In this document: piece by piece, positions 12,522 to 24,990 of the stretch | Layout: the number at the start of each line of letters is the position of its first letter | Numbering within the stretch: position 1 is the stretch's first letter | Notes under the pieces: generated by a model | Database searches by the model: none | The model's input: only the letters and a program-made list of their open reading frames with translations | What the model was told of the DNA's origin: nothing | Position numbers and translations under genes: made by a program | From: Vigna angularis | Lineage: Eukaryota; Streptophyta; Magnoliopsida; Fabales; Fabaceae | Direction: 5' to 3' | DNA: 64,000 nucleotides | Assembly (NCBI RefSeq): GCF_016808095.1 | Contig: NC_068971.1 | Location: 23,920,501-23,984,500, forward strand

Positions 12522-13555
12522 AGGAATGCATGATTTTGACAAAGTTAAGGAATTTTTTAGATAAACTTTAGTTTAGGAGAAAAGAGCAAAACGAAAGAGA
12601 AAAGTGAGAACCACATGTGTGGTTAAGAAATGGGTACATGCAAATGCTAATGTCACACTAAGAAGCACATTTGAGAGTTAGGAATAACACTTCAAAACCA
12701 AGCAGGCTAAATCACAACTTCCTCAAGTTTTTATCTTTGTGATATGTTCTTAAATATGTTCCAGATTGTTCATTTAGGAATCATATTGTTATAAGTCTCA
12801 CATCGACTAGAGATAATGTCAATTTAGAGCATATAAGTGAATGCAAATCTCACCTTATAAGTCAGTTTTATGAGGTTGAATTAAGCTTAAAGTTCATATA
12901 TTAACATGGTATCAAAGTCATGTGTTAAAGTTTATCCTAACGAAATTTATTATTTGTTCGGCTTATTGTGTCACCCGCTTTGAGAAATTTCTTGTTCATT
13001 GCGTTTATTATGCCATCTGAGAGAGATGTTAAAGATCTCACATCGACTAAAGATAAGGTGATTTATAAGTATATAAGTGAGTGCAAACATCACCTCACAA
13101 ACTCATTTTGTAAGATTGAGTTAGGCTTAAAGTCTTAGAACATAAACTTTATATGTACATACCTTACAAACCAACTTTGTAAAGTTAAATTAAGCTTAAA
13201 ATTCACAACACATCTTTTAGAAAATCTGTTTTGGTAATATATTTTGGATATGTTGTTTCGGAGTACAAACTTTTGAAATATAAGAGTGTTTTGTCTAATG
13301 ATAGTTAGAGTGCAATACATCTAGCAAAGAATTCAACATTTCATTAGAGAACAAAACATATTGGTCTTCGTTATCATTTTATCAAACCTTTGCTTAATAA
13401 TGAGGTGCTAATATTGAGAAAAATTTTAGGTAGTATGAACCCAACCATTCAAATATTAAAGTTGTGCTTAACTTGAATTGTCTTGAATAACATACAAGAT
13501 TGTTGCATTGATTGAGGTGTAAAGACAAATTGAAATCAGTCTTCAAGTGGAAGAT

Positions 13556-13931
13556 TGTTGGAATTGGTCAACATATAGTTTAAGTGGAAAAGTGTATTTT
13601 TAGAGAGAGAAATAAAAAACTAATCAATTAAAAACCATTGCATAATTATATACATTACATTGTGTATAAATACCAACGTACAAAAGTTTATTATGATGTA
13701 TTCCAACAACAAAGGAAAAAAGAGAAAGAGAGTAAGAGGAGAGAAAGAAAAATAATATTTTATTTTTATGGATTTATTTGGGTTGTGAGTTGAATGTTTT
13801 GTAAGCATTCATTTTAATTTTCTCTTTCAATATAATTTGCTAAACTCCTTTATCAATTTTGTATGTGATTATTTTGCATCTATATTGTTTCCATAAATCT
13901 TATTATAAGAAATTTGTGTTATTTCCTAACA
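13556..13931 (+). repeat. Second copy of the Tork-type LTR
   Basis: TGTTGGAATTGG to TTTCCTAACA, 376 bp, differing from 12149-12521 by scattered substitutions and small indels. It has the same flank on both sides as the first copy, so it belongs to the tandem duplication. Confidence 0.75.
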
Positions 13932-14791
13932 GGGAATGCGTGATTTTGACAAAGTTAAGGAATTTTTTAGATAAACTTTAGTTTAGGAGAAAAGAGCAAA
14001 AAGAAAGAGAAAAGTGAGAACCACGTGTCTGGTTAAGAAATGGGTACATAAGAAATGGGTACATGCAAAGGCTAATGTGACACTGAGAAGCACATTTGAG
14101 AGTTAGGAATAACACTTCAAAACCAGGCAGACTAAATCACAGCTTCCTCAAGTTTTTATCTTTGTGATACGTTCTTAAATATGTTCTGGATTATTCATTC
14201 AGGAAACATATTGTTAGAAGTCTCACATCGACTAGAGATAAGGTCAATTTAGAGCATATAAGTGAATGCAAATCTTACCTTATAAGTCTATTTTATGACG
14301 TTGAATTAAGTTTAAACTTCACTTTCTTAACATGGTATCAAAGCCATGTGTTAAAGTTTATCCTAACGAAATTTATTATTTGTTCAACTTATTGTGTCAC
14401 CCCTTATCGAAAAATTTGTTATGTTGCATTTATTATGCCATCTAAGAGAGATGTGTTAAAGATCTCACATCGACTAAAGATAAGATGATTTCATAGCTAT
14501 CAAAAAGTTTGTTGATTGTTGCGTTTATTATGCCATCTAAGAGAGATGTGTTAAAGATCTCACATCGACTAAAGATAAGATGATTTCATAGTATATAATA
14601 AGTGAGTGTAAACATCATCTCACAAACTGATTTTATAAGATTGAATTAGATTTAAAATCTTAAACCATGAACTTGTATATACCTCACAAACCAACTTTGT
14701 AAAATTGAATTAAGGTTAAAATTCACAACACATCTTTTAGAAAATCTTTTTTGGTAATTTATTTTGGATATATTGTGTCAGAGTACAAACT

Positions 14792-14882
14792 TTCCGGTGA
14801 ACAGCTTACCGCAAACTTCCTCTTCGATGCTCCGATATAAGGCTGGATTGGAGAATTCATGCGCAACTGCAGAAGTGTCCAG
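14792..14882 (+). other. Exon-like fragment ending at a consensus donor site
   Basis: About 90 bp of relatively GC-balanced DNA, unlike its AT-rich surroundings. It is open in one frame (reads SSMLRYKAGLENSCATAEVS) and ends CAG followed by GTAAAG, a consensus 5' splice site. It starts exactly where the tandem duplication ends. It may be the broken 5' exon of a gene cut by rearrangement. No family recognised. Confidence 0.3.
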
Positions 14883-15854
14883 GTAAAGAAGAAGAGGATA
14901 AAAACATTAGATTTACATAAAATAAACTCATAAGGTTACTTTTGATATTTCACATATTTAATGGGGGTGCAGGTTAAAATTTGAGGGGTACGGGGGAATT
15001 GTTTCTTTTTCCAATTGCTTCTATAAGCATTTTTCTTTATAGAGAAAATAGTATTTTTACCAGTCACGTTTATTTTTTAAATGATTTCTATAGAATATCT
15101 TGCATAATAAAATTATATTTAAATAAGTTAATTAAAATTGGAATTTTTTTGGGAAAATAATTATAATATATTTATTACATACAAAAAATAAAAATTATAA
15201 ATTATTAAATGTTTTGTCTTTTAGTGGGCTGGATAAACATAATTGATTTTTCTTAGAAAAGAAATATTACTCATATTAGAAATATGGTTAGTATTTAAAT
15301 GTGAATAACTTTACTTGTAGTAGTATCTTCGCAATTTACTACAAAGTTTTATTAATCATAATTTAATTTTGTATTAATATAATATTACCTAGTATTAGTG
15401 TTTGAATATAAATAATATTTATAACTAATAAAATATATTTTCATTTTTCTTTTTATTGAAATTTTTTCTATTTTTCTATTTATGTTTTATTTTAATAAAT
15501 TCTTAAAAACTTTTAAGGATTATAATATTACTCTCCTATTACTATAAAATAAAGTTTAAATAAAAGTAACAAATATGAGATTATTTTATATGCAATGGGC
15601 CACAAATTTTGTGCAATTTTTTTAGATGTCAAATTAAGAAAGTTCTAAACACTCGGTTCTTCCAACTTTTGTTCTAAATGTTTTATATTATTTTATATCA
15701 TATTGTGTTCCAAGGATAAGTTATATATATTGGGATTTGTAAGAACAATTTATCTTTCTAAAACATATATCTTGACAATTTTCTTTTAAGTTTTTTAATT
15801 TGTTTTGTTTTGTAATTTTTATAACAGGGTTGAAACTAGAACTAGGACTTATAC
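14883..15854. other. AT-rich intergenic DNA
   Basis: Nothing recognised; long A/T runs without coding character. Confidence 0.6.
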
Positions 15855-15863
15855 TTTAATGAA

Positions 15864-17265
15864 GGTTAAATCATTTAGTAGAGCTTATGTTGTATTTTTT
15901 CAGTTAGATCTATGTTTTATTAGATTTTTCAATTTAGTCTTGAAAAATAAAAATTTAAGTAAATTAAATCTCTGTCGTTAAATTGGTTTAATGGAATTAA
16001 ATTTTTTATGAACATGACCAATTTTTTAAACGTGACATTTAGATAGTTGTATACATGGAATTTGATAATATTTAACATTTTAAAAATTGGGTTTGTTGAT
16101 TGATTTTTCAAACCACAGTGACGACCATCATCGTCAACATCACGGTCAGACCTTCTTCAACCATAGTGTGCAATCAGTACTTACATCATCCCAACACAAC
16201 ATCGGACCACCTAAACCAGAATATGAAACCTCAACTCCTTCCACCACCATCATGTTCTCCCTCACGGCCCAACCTACAAAATCACCCACAAGTAGCAGAT
16301 ACCCCAAATTCACAGAAAACCAATCGCAGATCCCTAACCTGCAGAGAAGCTCAGATGAAAAACCCCAAACACAAGATCAAAACTAAAAAACATTACAATC
16401 TCAAAGGTTTTCTTCTTCAAGACTCATTCCCAACATCGACGCGTCACCGTCGTCTCCTTCCACCATCGCGACGTCGTTCGCACTCCAGCATGGTCGGAAC
16501 TGAACCCCCGTCCACCATCACGAGTCGCTTCGAAGGAAGAAAGCTCTCGCAACTCCTACCGCCCAGGTACGCCCACGCTCAGATCACCGCTAGCGCCACC
16601 GCTATAGCCCCTCACTGAAAAACTTATCTCCTACTTGCAAAACCCCTACCATAACCGCGAAGGAGAAGAAAAGAAGAAAGTTGTCCCTCCTTAGGAGGCT
16701 GTCTAGAACATTGTCTGAGTTGTGCCTCCGCAGTGTTGTCGCTTCTTGCCACCACTAGGATGTTGCTTCTGTTCGGGATGTAGAACATTTTCTTCCCAAC
16801 TTTCGTTCCCCAACTTGAGTTTTGGTTTTCTTAAAAGAGAAATTTCCCAATTGGGGATTAATTAGGGTTTAGTCAGATTTAATTTCTTTGACCTAGAAAT
16901 TTATAACTTGGAGAGGATTGAAGCTCTTGTTGATGTGCTGAATGTTGGGTCTCAGGTAGTGCTGGAAAAAGATGGTCTTCATTGGGTTGATTTTGAATTA
17001 TCAAAAAACTTAATTTTTAAATGTATAATATAATGAAATTCCACGTAATCATGTTTAAAAAACTAGTCACGTCAACGTCCCAACTCATAAAAAATCTTAA
17101 GACGTTAAGTCAATTTAATGATAAATTAACCACGTTAAGTCAATTTAACGGTAAAAGCTCAATTGACTCAAATTTTCATTTTTAGGACTAAATTGAAAAT
17201 CCAATAAAATGATGATCTAACTAAGAAAAATCAACATAAATAGAGTCTACAATAGGGATTTAACC
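15864..17265. mobile_element. Mutator-like element, perfect 9-bp TSD, GC-rich cargo
   Basis: Flanked by the perfect 9-bp repeat tttaatgaa (15855-15863 and 17266-17274). It begins GGTTAAAT and ends ATTTAACC. About 240-bp terminal inverted repeats share CAGTTAGAT, CAATTTAGTC and GTTAAATTGG blocks with the other family members. The interior (about 16090-16980) is much richer in GC and in CCACC/GTCGTC-type codons. It holds open frames on the plus strand (16087-16386 and 16100-16618) and a possible splice donor (CCCAGGTACG near 16562). This resembles host gene fragments carried by Pack-MULEs. The source gene was not recognised and no transposase is present. Confidence 0.85.
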
Positions 17266-17274
17266 TTTAATGAA

Positions 17275-17635
17275 TTATGAATCCAAATTCAAAAGGTATT
17301 ATGGGATTATTTATTCTTTTAAATTTATTCATTATTCTTATTTTATCTCCCCTCTTTCCAAGAAAACCAAATATTTAAAGTACTCAAGTCGGGCTTTGAT
17401 ACAGCAATGACAAAATAGAAGATAGAATAAAATAATATATTTTTTGGAATTATTAAAGAAAGCTAGAGATAATAATAATATAACTAAGAAAGAAGAAAAA
17501 ATATTCACAAACACATGAAAGAAAGAACCTACAAATGCTAAAAAAAGAAAGCTTTTAAACTTGATAATTCTAACAATGTTTTCATACAAACTTTCTTACA
17601 AAAAATACACTTTGTCTTTATCTCTCTAGACGTAG
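17275..17635. other. Spacer between two Mutator-like elements
   Basis: AT-rich DNA without recognisable coding content. Confidence 0.5.
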
Positions 17636-17644
17636 TTAAATTTA

Positions 17645-18708
17645 GGTTAAACCCCTTCGGAAGTCCCTATTTATGTGGGTTTTTCCCAGTTAGATCTCCG
17701 CCTTATCGGTTTCGCCAATTTAGTCCTTTTTAACGAAAAATTAACTCAATTGGATCCCTGCCGTTAAATTGGCTTAATGGGGTTAAGTTTTTGATGACCT
17801 GGATGTTTACGTGGCGAGTTCTTTAAACGTGGCATTCACGTACCTTTATACGTGGCATTTGATAAAAGAAACATTTTTAAAATAGGGTTTATGAATGAAT
17901 TTGATGATGGATTTTAAAACGTGGCATATGCATAGAGTGTTAAATCTAAAGATGAGTAACTAGGAATTTAGGGTTCGTTCTTCTTGGATTAAAATTGGCA
18001 AACAGTAGGTTGGTTGTAGAGTTTGAAGGTGCAAGATGAAAGTGGCTTTGGGCAAGTGTGGAAGATTACCCTGTTGGGAGATTACTTTGAATTATAAAGA
18101 ATTCAACCATCTCCGCAGCCGCTGTAGGTGGCCTCCACAGGGTTCGTGGTTGTGGAGCGCCGACGGAAGTGGTGGTGGTTGTGCAGGGATGGCGACGCCA
18201 AGCCGACTTCTCTCAACGAGTTTCTTGAGGTGGAATGGCAGTGCGACGACAATGCGTTTTATGGTGCGGCAGCAGAAATTGAAGGAATGATGATGGATTC
18301 GCCCAGAAACCATGACTGGGCTTTGTTTTTCGACAGGAGGGTTCTTCCTCCGTCTTGCATCCTCAAACTCTAGAACAAACCCACTGCTTGCCAATTTTAA
18401 TCCAAGAAGAACGAACCCTAAATTCCTAATTCCTCATCTTTAGATTTAATGCATAAGCCATGTTTTAAAATCCATCATTAAATCCATTCAGAAGCCACGT
18501 ATAAAGGTATGTGACTGCCACGGTTTAAAGAATTGGGCCACGTAAACATCCAGGTCATCAAAAACTTAACCCCGTTAAGCTAATTTAACGACAGGAATCC
18601 AATTGAATCAATTTTTTGTTAAAAAGGATTAAATTGGTGAAACCAATAAGACAGGGATCTAACTAGAAAAAAACCCACATAAATAGGGACTTCCAAAGGA
18701 GTTTAACC
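17645..18708. mobile_element. Mutator-like foldback element, perfect 9-bp TSD
   Basis: Perfect 9-bp duplication ttaaattta at 17636-17644 and 18709-18717. Ends are GGTTAAACCCC and GGAGTTTAACC. Terminal inverted repeats extend about 390 bp: the inner block AGGGTTCGTTCTTCTTGG near 17970 pairs with CCAAGAAGAACGAACCCT near 18400. The central 320 bp (about 18040-18360) is GC-rich and looks like captured coding sequence (open on both strands), with no recognised family and no transposase. The outer TIR is the same family as the 15864-17265 element and the 9320 terminus. Confidence 0.9.
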
Positions 18709-18717
18709 TTAAATTTA

Positions 18718-20680
18718 TATATGCATGTGAGAACCAAGAGCATACCTATTTTATAGTAATACCCTTAAGTACAATTTACAATTATATCCTTTTTTACTAG
18801 TTAAGTTTTCTTCGGATAATGTTAGCCTCATTTTATCAGTTTGTTATTGTCTTGTAGAACTTTATTTATTTAGTTTTTTTCAGAAATTATAGGCATCTCG
18901 TCATTTAGCATCTTGTCGAATTCCATTTCTTTTGCCTTCTTTAGAAATTATGGGCATCTTGTCACCTCTTTTTTTTAAAGCTTCTTTAATCAAACATGTC
19001 AAAGTCAGTTCTTTATGTTATTAATTTTGTCTTTATCACTTGTTGGAATTCCGTCATGCTTGCTGTTGGTGCTAACTCTTCTAATAATATTTGTTTCTCG
19101 ACTAAGAATAATGATTCTTGAATTAATGATTCATGGTAATTGAACGATACTTTCATACAAACACTTACATATGAAAAGCATACTATGCTTTTTGCTCTCG
19201 AGAGGCACTTATTTATACATGCATGAAAACACACTATAGCATACTTATTTTACAATAATTTGGAAAATAGAATAAGGTCATAGTCATTTTTTGTATGAGA
19301 TATTTCTATAGAGTCTAAGTCTACTATAGGTTATGGTTTTGGCTTAGTCAAGTGAGGGATAATGGAAATATTTTGGAAAAAGATTTTATATGTTGTTAAT
19401 TTTGTAGTTTCTTGTATCCATAATTTTTCTAAAATAATGATCAACTTTTTCAACATATTCTTCTAGTGTTTATTCTTGTATAGGTTTAGAGACTGAGGTG
19501 AAATTTTTGGTCCAATGAAAATGTTTTGATATTGAAGGGAGTGAATTTGTTAAAAGTTTTGACTAAAGAACATTTAGAAGAACTTGTTATTGTTGAAGAA
19601 GTTTTTAATATTTTTGTCAAGGTTGCTAATTGGATCTTAGGTTCAGACATTTCTTTTATTATAAAGGTTTAGGATGACTCACCAGAATAAATTACTCAAA
19701 TTATAATAAAAGTAAAAAAATTAATCAAGATTATTTAAAGGTGCACTCCTGTTTAAAATAATTATTATCTAATTATTAAATACTTTAATTTAAATAGCCT
19801 ATAATCAACACGTTATTAATCTATAATAATATGGATAACAATAACACCTTCTAATTTTAAAATTTTTATAAACTTTTTTTATATATTAATATATCCAACC
19901 GTAAACTCTTTTAAGATAAATCTCACCCGATTATAGTCTTTAAAACTTATTATACTATTTTTTAAATATTATTACATGTTTAAAAAAATAAATTTAATCA
20001 AAATGCTTTTTGCGTTTTTTTTGCTAGGTTTGAATATTTGTGGGGTTGGATTGAATTTGGATCTAATTTGATCAAATCCCTTATAATCCAAACTTAATAT
20101 TTCAAAATTTACATTGGACCAATTAATTTATTAGATTAGTTGTATATAAGGTTTCTGTGTGACATACGCCTTCCTCCTTTCTCACTTTTCCTTCCCTTTT
20201 TCTAATGTCTTCTCTTTTTCTCAAATATCTTTTCTCTCTCCTCTCTAGTTTTCCTCTTCCATACAATTTAGATTAGACAAGATAATTTAAAAAAATAAAC
20301 CATTTAACATTTTTTGTTTTAAATTTTAACAAATAGCATTGAATGAAATTAACGTTTACAAATAAACTGTTTATTAAAAAATAACGTTTTGTAAATCCTC
20401 AATGAAAAATGTTTTACAAATATCATTTAACAAAAAAAAATGGTCTATGTGTACACTTAACAAAAGACTAAAGCTTAAAATTTTTATATCTAAACCGTGT
20501 TTAATAGATAAGCATTTAAAGAAAAGAATCGTTTAGAAAAAACTCATTAAACGATATAACTTACAAACAACTTTATAAAATAAGCATCTAACATTTTACA
20601 TAATCTACAAATTATATATTAAAAGCTTTACTTCCTAAATGATGTTTCTATCAAATGAGATGACTTGTGCCAAAATGTTT
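18718..20680. other. AT-rich intergenic DNA
   Basis: No gene seen. CT-rich stretches at 20160-20250 and TTTAACG-type runs at 20330-20720 are low-complexity only. Confidence 0.5.
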
Positions 20681-20689
20681 TAAACACGC

Positions 20690-21640
20690 AATATGCCTTA
20701 ACGTTTACCAACGTTTAAAACATTAATGCATGTACGAAAAAACACCTCTTTGCTTGTATATTTTGTTCTCTTTATCTGTGCAGATCATGAAAGTACAAGA
20801 CCTTACTCAAATTCCTACACAAGAAGGATAAAGACGTCAAGAGATAGGAAGACATTCCGAAAATGTTTCCTTAAAGCCTCAACGTTAAGAGATAAGAAAA
20901 CGTACAAGCTACTTTTGTCAAAGTTCTGATAAAGCATTGTAGCTCTATAACGTAGACTTAAGTATGACTACTACCTAAAAAGACTACAAAGTTTACATGG
21001 AAGTCAACTTTCTATCTAACGAATCTTTCTCGAAGAAGGCTATATATAGATGATTGCATGAAGAGAAGACAAGACGAATATGTGCATATAATGAAGCTTG
21101 TTGTTACATTGTCTCTCTCTCTTTACATCATCTAAATCTTTCATTTAAAGAGAAAATCTTTATAAGTCTTTCATATTTTCTTTGTATTGAAAACTTATTC
21201 TCTTTCTTAGAGTTATCAAATATATAACTTGTTTGAAAAACCTTTTTGGTTGTGTTGTAAATTTAGAAGTGAATCAAAACACTTGGTTTTTAGCTCAGTT
21301 GAGTTAAATGATCTAGTCAGTTGACTAGGATTGAAGCCAAGATTGGTTGATAATACTTGTTGTAAGCTAGAAGTGATGAAACTCATGTAATTTTTTTAAA
21401 GATCAGTGAAACCCCTTAAAAAGTCTTAAGGGAGAACTGGACGTAGCTTAAGTTGGAGCGAACCAGTATAAAAATTGTGTATTATTGCTTTGCTTTATAA
21501 AACATTTTCCTAAACATTCTTTTAAACACACCGTCGTCTAACAAATATAACAGATCGTCTAACCCCTACCAAAGTCATTGCGAAATTCAACCCCCCCCCC
21601 CCCCCCGTCTTTTCTAGTGTTTTCTTATGTTTCACATACC
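20690..21640 (+). repeat. SIRE-type copia LTR remnant
   Basis: The text from about 21290 (AGTTGAGTTAAATGATCTAG, then GGGAGAACTGGACGTAGCTT, then GCGAACCAGTATAAAAATTG) and the closing AAATTCAACCCCC followed by a T-rich stretch have the layout of SIRE/Maximus LTR 3' halves. A TATA-like GGCTATATATAGATG lies near 21040. No gag or primer-binding site follows, so it is a solo or truncated LTR. The left boundary is approximate. Confidence 0.55.
21591..21606 (+). repeat. Poly(C) tract, 16 C
   Basis: Sixteen consecutive C at the position where SIRE-type LTRs usually carry a shorter C run before their 3' end. Confidence 0.95.
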
Positions 21641-24600
21641 CATCTATTTCATAATTTAATCACATCTCATTATAGTTGAAGATGTAGAAATCAATTCTAA
21701 CTGATCAATCTTTTAAACAAAGTATGTTTATATATAGTCTATGGAATCTTCTCTTTTTTTTATGATTTTTTCATTAATCTTGGTAGGTCTAGTTGACAAA
21801 AAGTTATCCTCTCACCTTGTTTTATCACGTACTAAAATTTGGTAGATTCCAAGATTTTAAGCAAGTGCATGCTTGAATTGAGACATTATATGGAATAAGT
21901 AGTTACAAGTAAGGAAAAGTATGATTTGACTAATTTTTTGTTTTTGAATATTAGTGTTGTTTTGAGATGTGTTGCTACTTTTTTTTTCGGTAATTGTATG
22001 TTATGTGGGTATTATTATTTTTTAGATGTATCAATGAAGTTAGTTGGTTCTCTCTAAGGTTAATTTTGAACTGAATCTAGTTCTTTTAGAATAAGAAATC
22101 AATAAAAACATCTAAATAAAGCTAGTATAGACCAGAACATAAGAGTTTACCACAATTTAGAGTTTTGGCTATGATATACCTTGTCAAAATATTAAGACAC
22201 CAAAAAACATTTTATAGTATGACAAGAACTTTTGTTTGGAAAAACTTATTTTCCTTCTTCAACCTTTATTTCTTATATAGACAACATGATATATGTTTTA
22301 CAAAGAGATGAGAGATTACAGGAGTTATACAAGAAAAGGAGAGATTATAAGAAATTTCTGATTACAAGGAGGAATTATCAAAGATTTCCTAACAAGTAGA
22401 ATATATAAAATAATAAAACTATAATAAACTTATTAAGACATGTAATAAATTACAGTAAAATACATGAACTGATATTTTTACTAAGGTTTCTAAGCTATGT
22501 AGACTTACTAGACAAGTTAACTACTCATTGGAAAAAAGTAAAAAATTTAAAATTTAGAGTGCTTTGGATGGGTGGGTCATTAGGCGAGTCAAATCTCACT
22601 AGGTAAGTCTTTCCCATTGTTTGGGGTAGTTAGGCGTGTTGGGAATTCAAGTGAGTCCAGGTCCCACATTGGATAAATGAGAAATTAGAGCACTATAAAA
22701 AGGTGAAAGATCCATTAACCCATTGCCTTAAGATTTTGGGTAGAGAGTGATGTCAATCTCTTATGTGGTTGGGCTCAGATCTCATTGGTATTGTGTCTCC
22801 TCGATGAACCCCCTCCTCGATAAACCCACTCTTATGTGTGGTTGGGTTCGGATCTCATTGGTATTGTGTCTTCCTAGTAAACCTCCTCCTCGATAAAGCC
22901 AACAAGGTGAGTCCTATTCTCGCTTAGGGAAGCTATTTTTATAAAAGCTATCAATAATAATTCATTGGATGGGTTAAATTTTCTATAAAAAAAGTTAGGC
23001 CAATGTCTCAACCAAGAAAAGATGAATTGATTTTTCCCCTTTAAAAAATTATTCTTTAAAAAGCTTTTTAAAATCTTTGAAGTTTTCTTAAAATGTAATC
23101 AAACAAGAATATAAACAATATCAAAGGAGAAGGGATAGAGAGATTCACACAGTTGTTTATACTAGTTCGACCTACTACCTACGTCTAGTTTTCCTTCAAT
23201 CAACCTTAGATGAAGGGATCTACTATTTAGATAGAATTCTTACAAACAAGACATACAGAGAACAATCATCTCAAATGTACTCTCCTTTCTAACTCAATAT
23301 CAATTATAATACAAATGTAGAAAAATTACTCATTTTCTGTCAGTCTTAGAGCAATCTCAACTCTAAATAATAGAACTTCACATAGCTCTCTTCCTGTATA
23401 AAATTATTTCTTTTATATAATTATCTTATGTTAGAAATTTATCTTGAATAATTTATTGTTGTATATTTATGATGAGACCTGGAAAGTCTGTATCACTTAC
23501 ACAAACATATTTAGATATATGTGTAGAAAGAATGTTTTGACAAGAATGTGTTTTATTTTACTTGCCTATTCAAATATTTGTATTTATGTATAATTTGTGT
23601 ATATTTAAGTTGTATTTGCACAAACCCTCTATTAGTTTGTTTTTTCTAACAGTACTGTTACATTGCGGATTAATTTGGTGGCGCTATACAGATTAGAAAG
23701 TTATATTGAGTCAATTTTTAAAATTTTTTATTTTTAATAAATAAAGTAAATATAATGAATCTTTAACCTAAAAGAATTACAAGAGTAATTTTAATAATGA
23801 GTATAATAAACTATGATTTTATATAATTCATTATTAAATTTTTAAAAAAATATTATATCGAAAATAAAAATTTAAAGATTAAAATAAACGTACTAATTTA
23901 TAAAAATTAAAAGATAAATTTAAGTTGGATCGGATATGTTTAAATTTTAATACATTATCCAAATTCATCCCTAATTATCCATTCGTCCGATGTATATTCA
24001 AATTTACTTCAAATTTTATCGAATGTGAATTTTTTTTCTTAGTTTCAGTTCAAATATTATGAAAATAAAATTATATAAAAGTCAATAATTTTAAAATAAA
24101 ACTGACTCTCAATCTAACCCATTAAAGATGTTACCAGTAACCAATTCAATTATATTAAAAGATTATGTGGAAATCGAGAGAACCAATCCGGCTTTAAACT
24201 GAACTTTTAGAAACATAATTTACCTTTTAAACTTTAATTTAGAACATTTTAAAGATAAAGAAAAATACATATTTAAAATGTGTTTATACCATTTTACAAA
24301 ATAAAAATACACTTTTTTCTAATTACTTGATATTATATTCTAATTAAACAATTTTATCTTTTAATAAAAATGATAATTTTTATTTAATAAATAAAGAATT
24401 AAATAATATCTATTAAAAAATAATTACATAACTTTGTTACTTAAAGTAGCCACATATTATTTCAGTATTATTTTTACAAAATTTATACACTTTTTAAACC
24501 TCTTATTTAATATTATTCTTATAAAATTATACTCTTTTAACATCATATTAATATAATAAAATAATGATAGATAATGTTTTTTCACTAAATAAATTATTTA

Positions 24601-24990
24601 TTATCTAAAATAAAGGTTTTAACAACTGATAACTTTTTTATTTCAGATTTTGTATAATTTTAAACTATTAATATACTATTTTTTATTCTAGATTTAAGCT
24701 TATTATTGGCACTGATACTTTTAGTCAAGAAGTATGAAGAATTTGATATTTTATGTGTATATTTCCAATACTAAAAACTTATAAACATGATAGAAGTATA
24801 TTTTTTTACTAAATATTTTTTTCTTGTCTTGTGATTGGTTTCTTTCCCATAATATTCTGTTTCACAGTAACATAGTTGTCATCCCCATATTATATGAATC
24901 TTATAATTTAAAATTTCTTTTTTTTTTTTGAGTGGTTCCTCCCATAATGAAGAAGATCATAACAGCTTTTTGTAAAGTGAATTTACAAAA
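21641..24990. other. AT-rich intergenic DNA with old LTR-type fragments
   Basis: No gene recognised. At 22740-22900 two copies of a roughly 75-bp unit (GATCTCATTGGTATTGTGTC and CCTCCTCGATAAA) follow a GTCCCACATTGGATAAATGA block, typical of old legume LTR debris. At 23145-23230 the string AGATTCACACAGTTGTTTATACTAGTTCGACC resembles (shortened here) the TATACTGGTTCGA segment in the SIRE LTRs at 54560 and 60160, suggesting another reverse-oriented LTR fragment. 23660-24900 is very AT-rich. Confidence 0.5.

Larger units (their letters stand above)
11874..14791 (+). repeat. Tandem duplication, period about 1.4 kb
   Basis: The block 11874-13280 (copia RNase H tail, 3' LTR, about 750 bp of flank) is repeated in the same order at 13281-14791. 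Matching landmarks: TAAGAGTGTTTTGT at 11874 and 13281; LTR starts at 12149 and 13556; GATTTTGACAAAGTTAAGG after each LTR; ATTCACAACACATCTTTTAG near 13200 and 14723. Offsets are about 1407 bp early and larger at the end, because the second copy has an extra internal repeat (GAGAGATGTGTTAAAGATCT at about 14443 and 14540). Both copies contain the legume repeat with TCTCACATCGACTAGAGATAA. The junction shares GAGTACAAACTT with the right end. Confidence 0.85.

Noticed and set aside
18036..18394. Overlapping open frames on both strands (84-100 aa)
   Set aside because: They are in the centre of a Mutator-like element, overlap each other, and match no family I recognise; treated as possible captured DNA, not genes.
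20726..20929. 67-aa open frame
   Set aside because: Lies in the SIRE LTR remnant; no family features.
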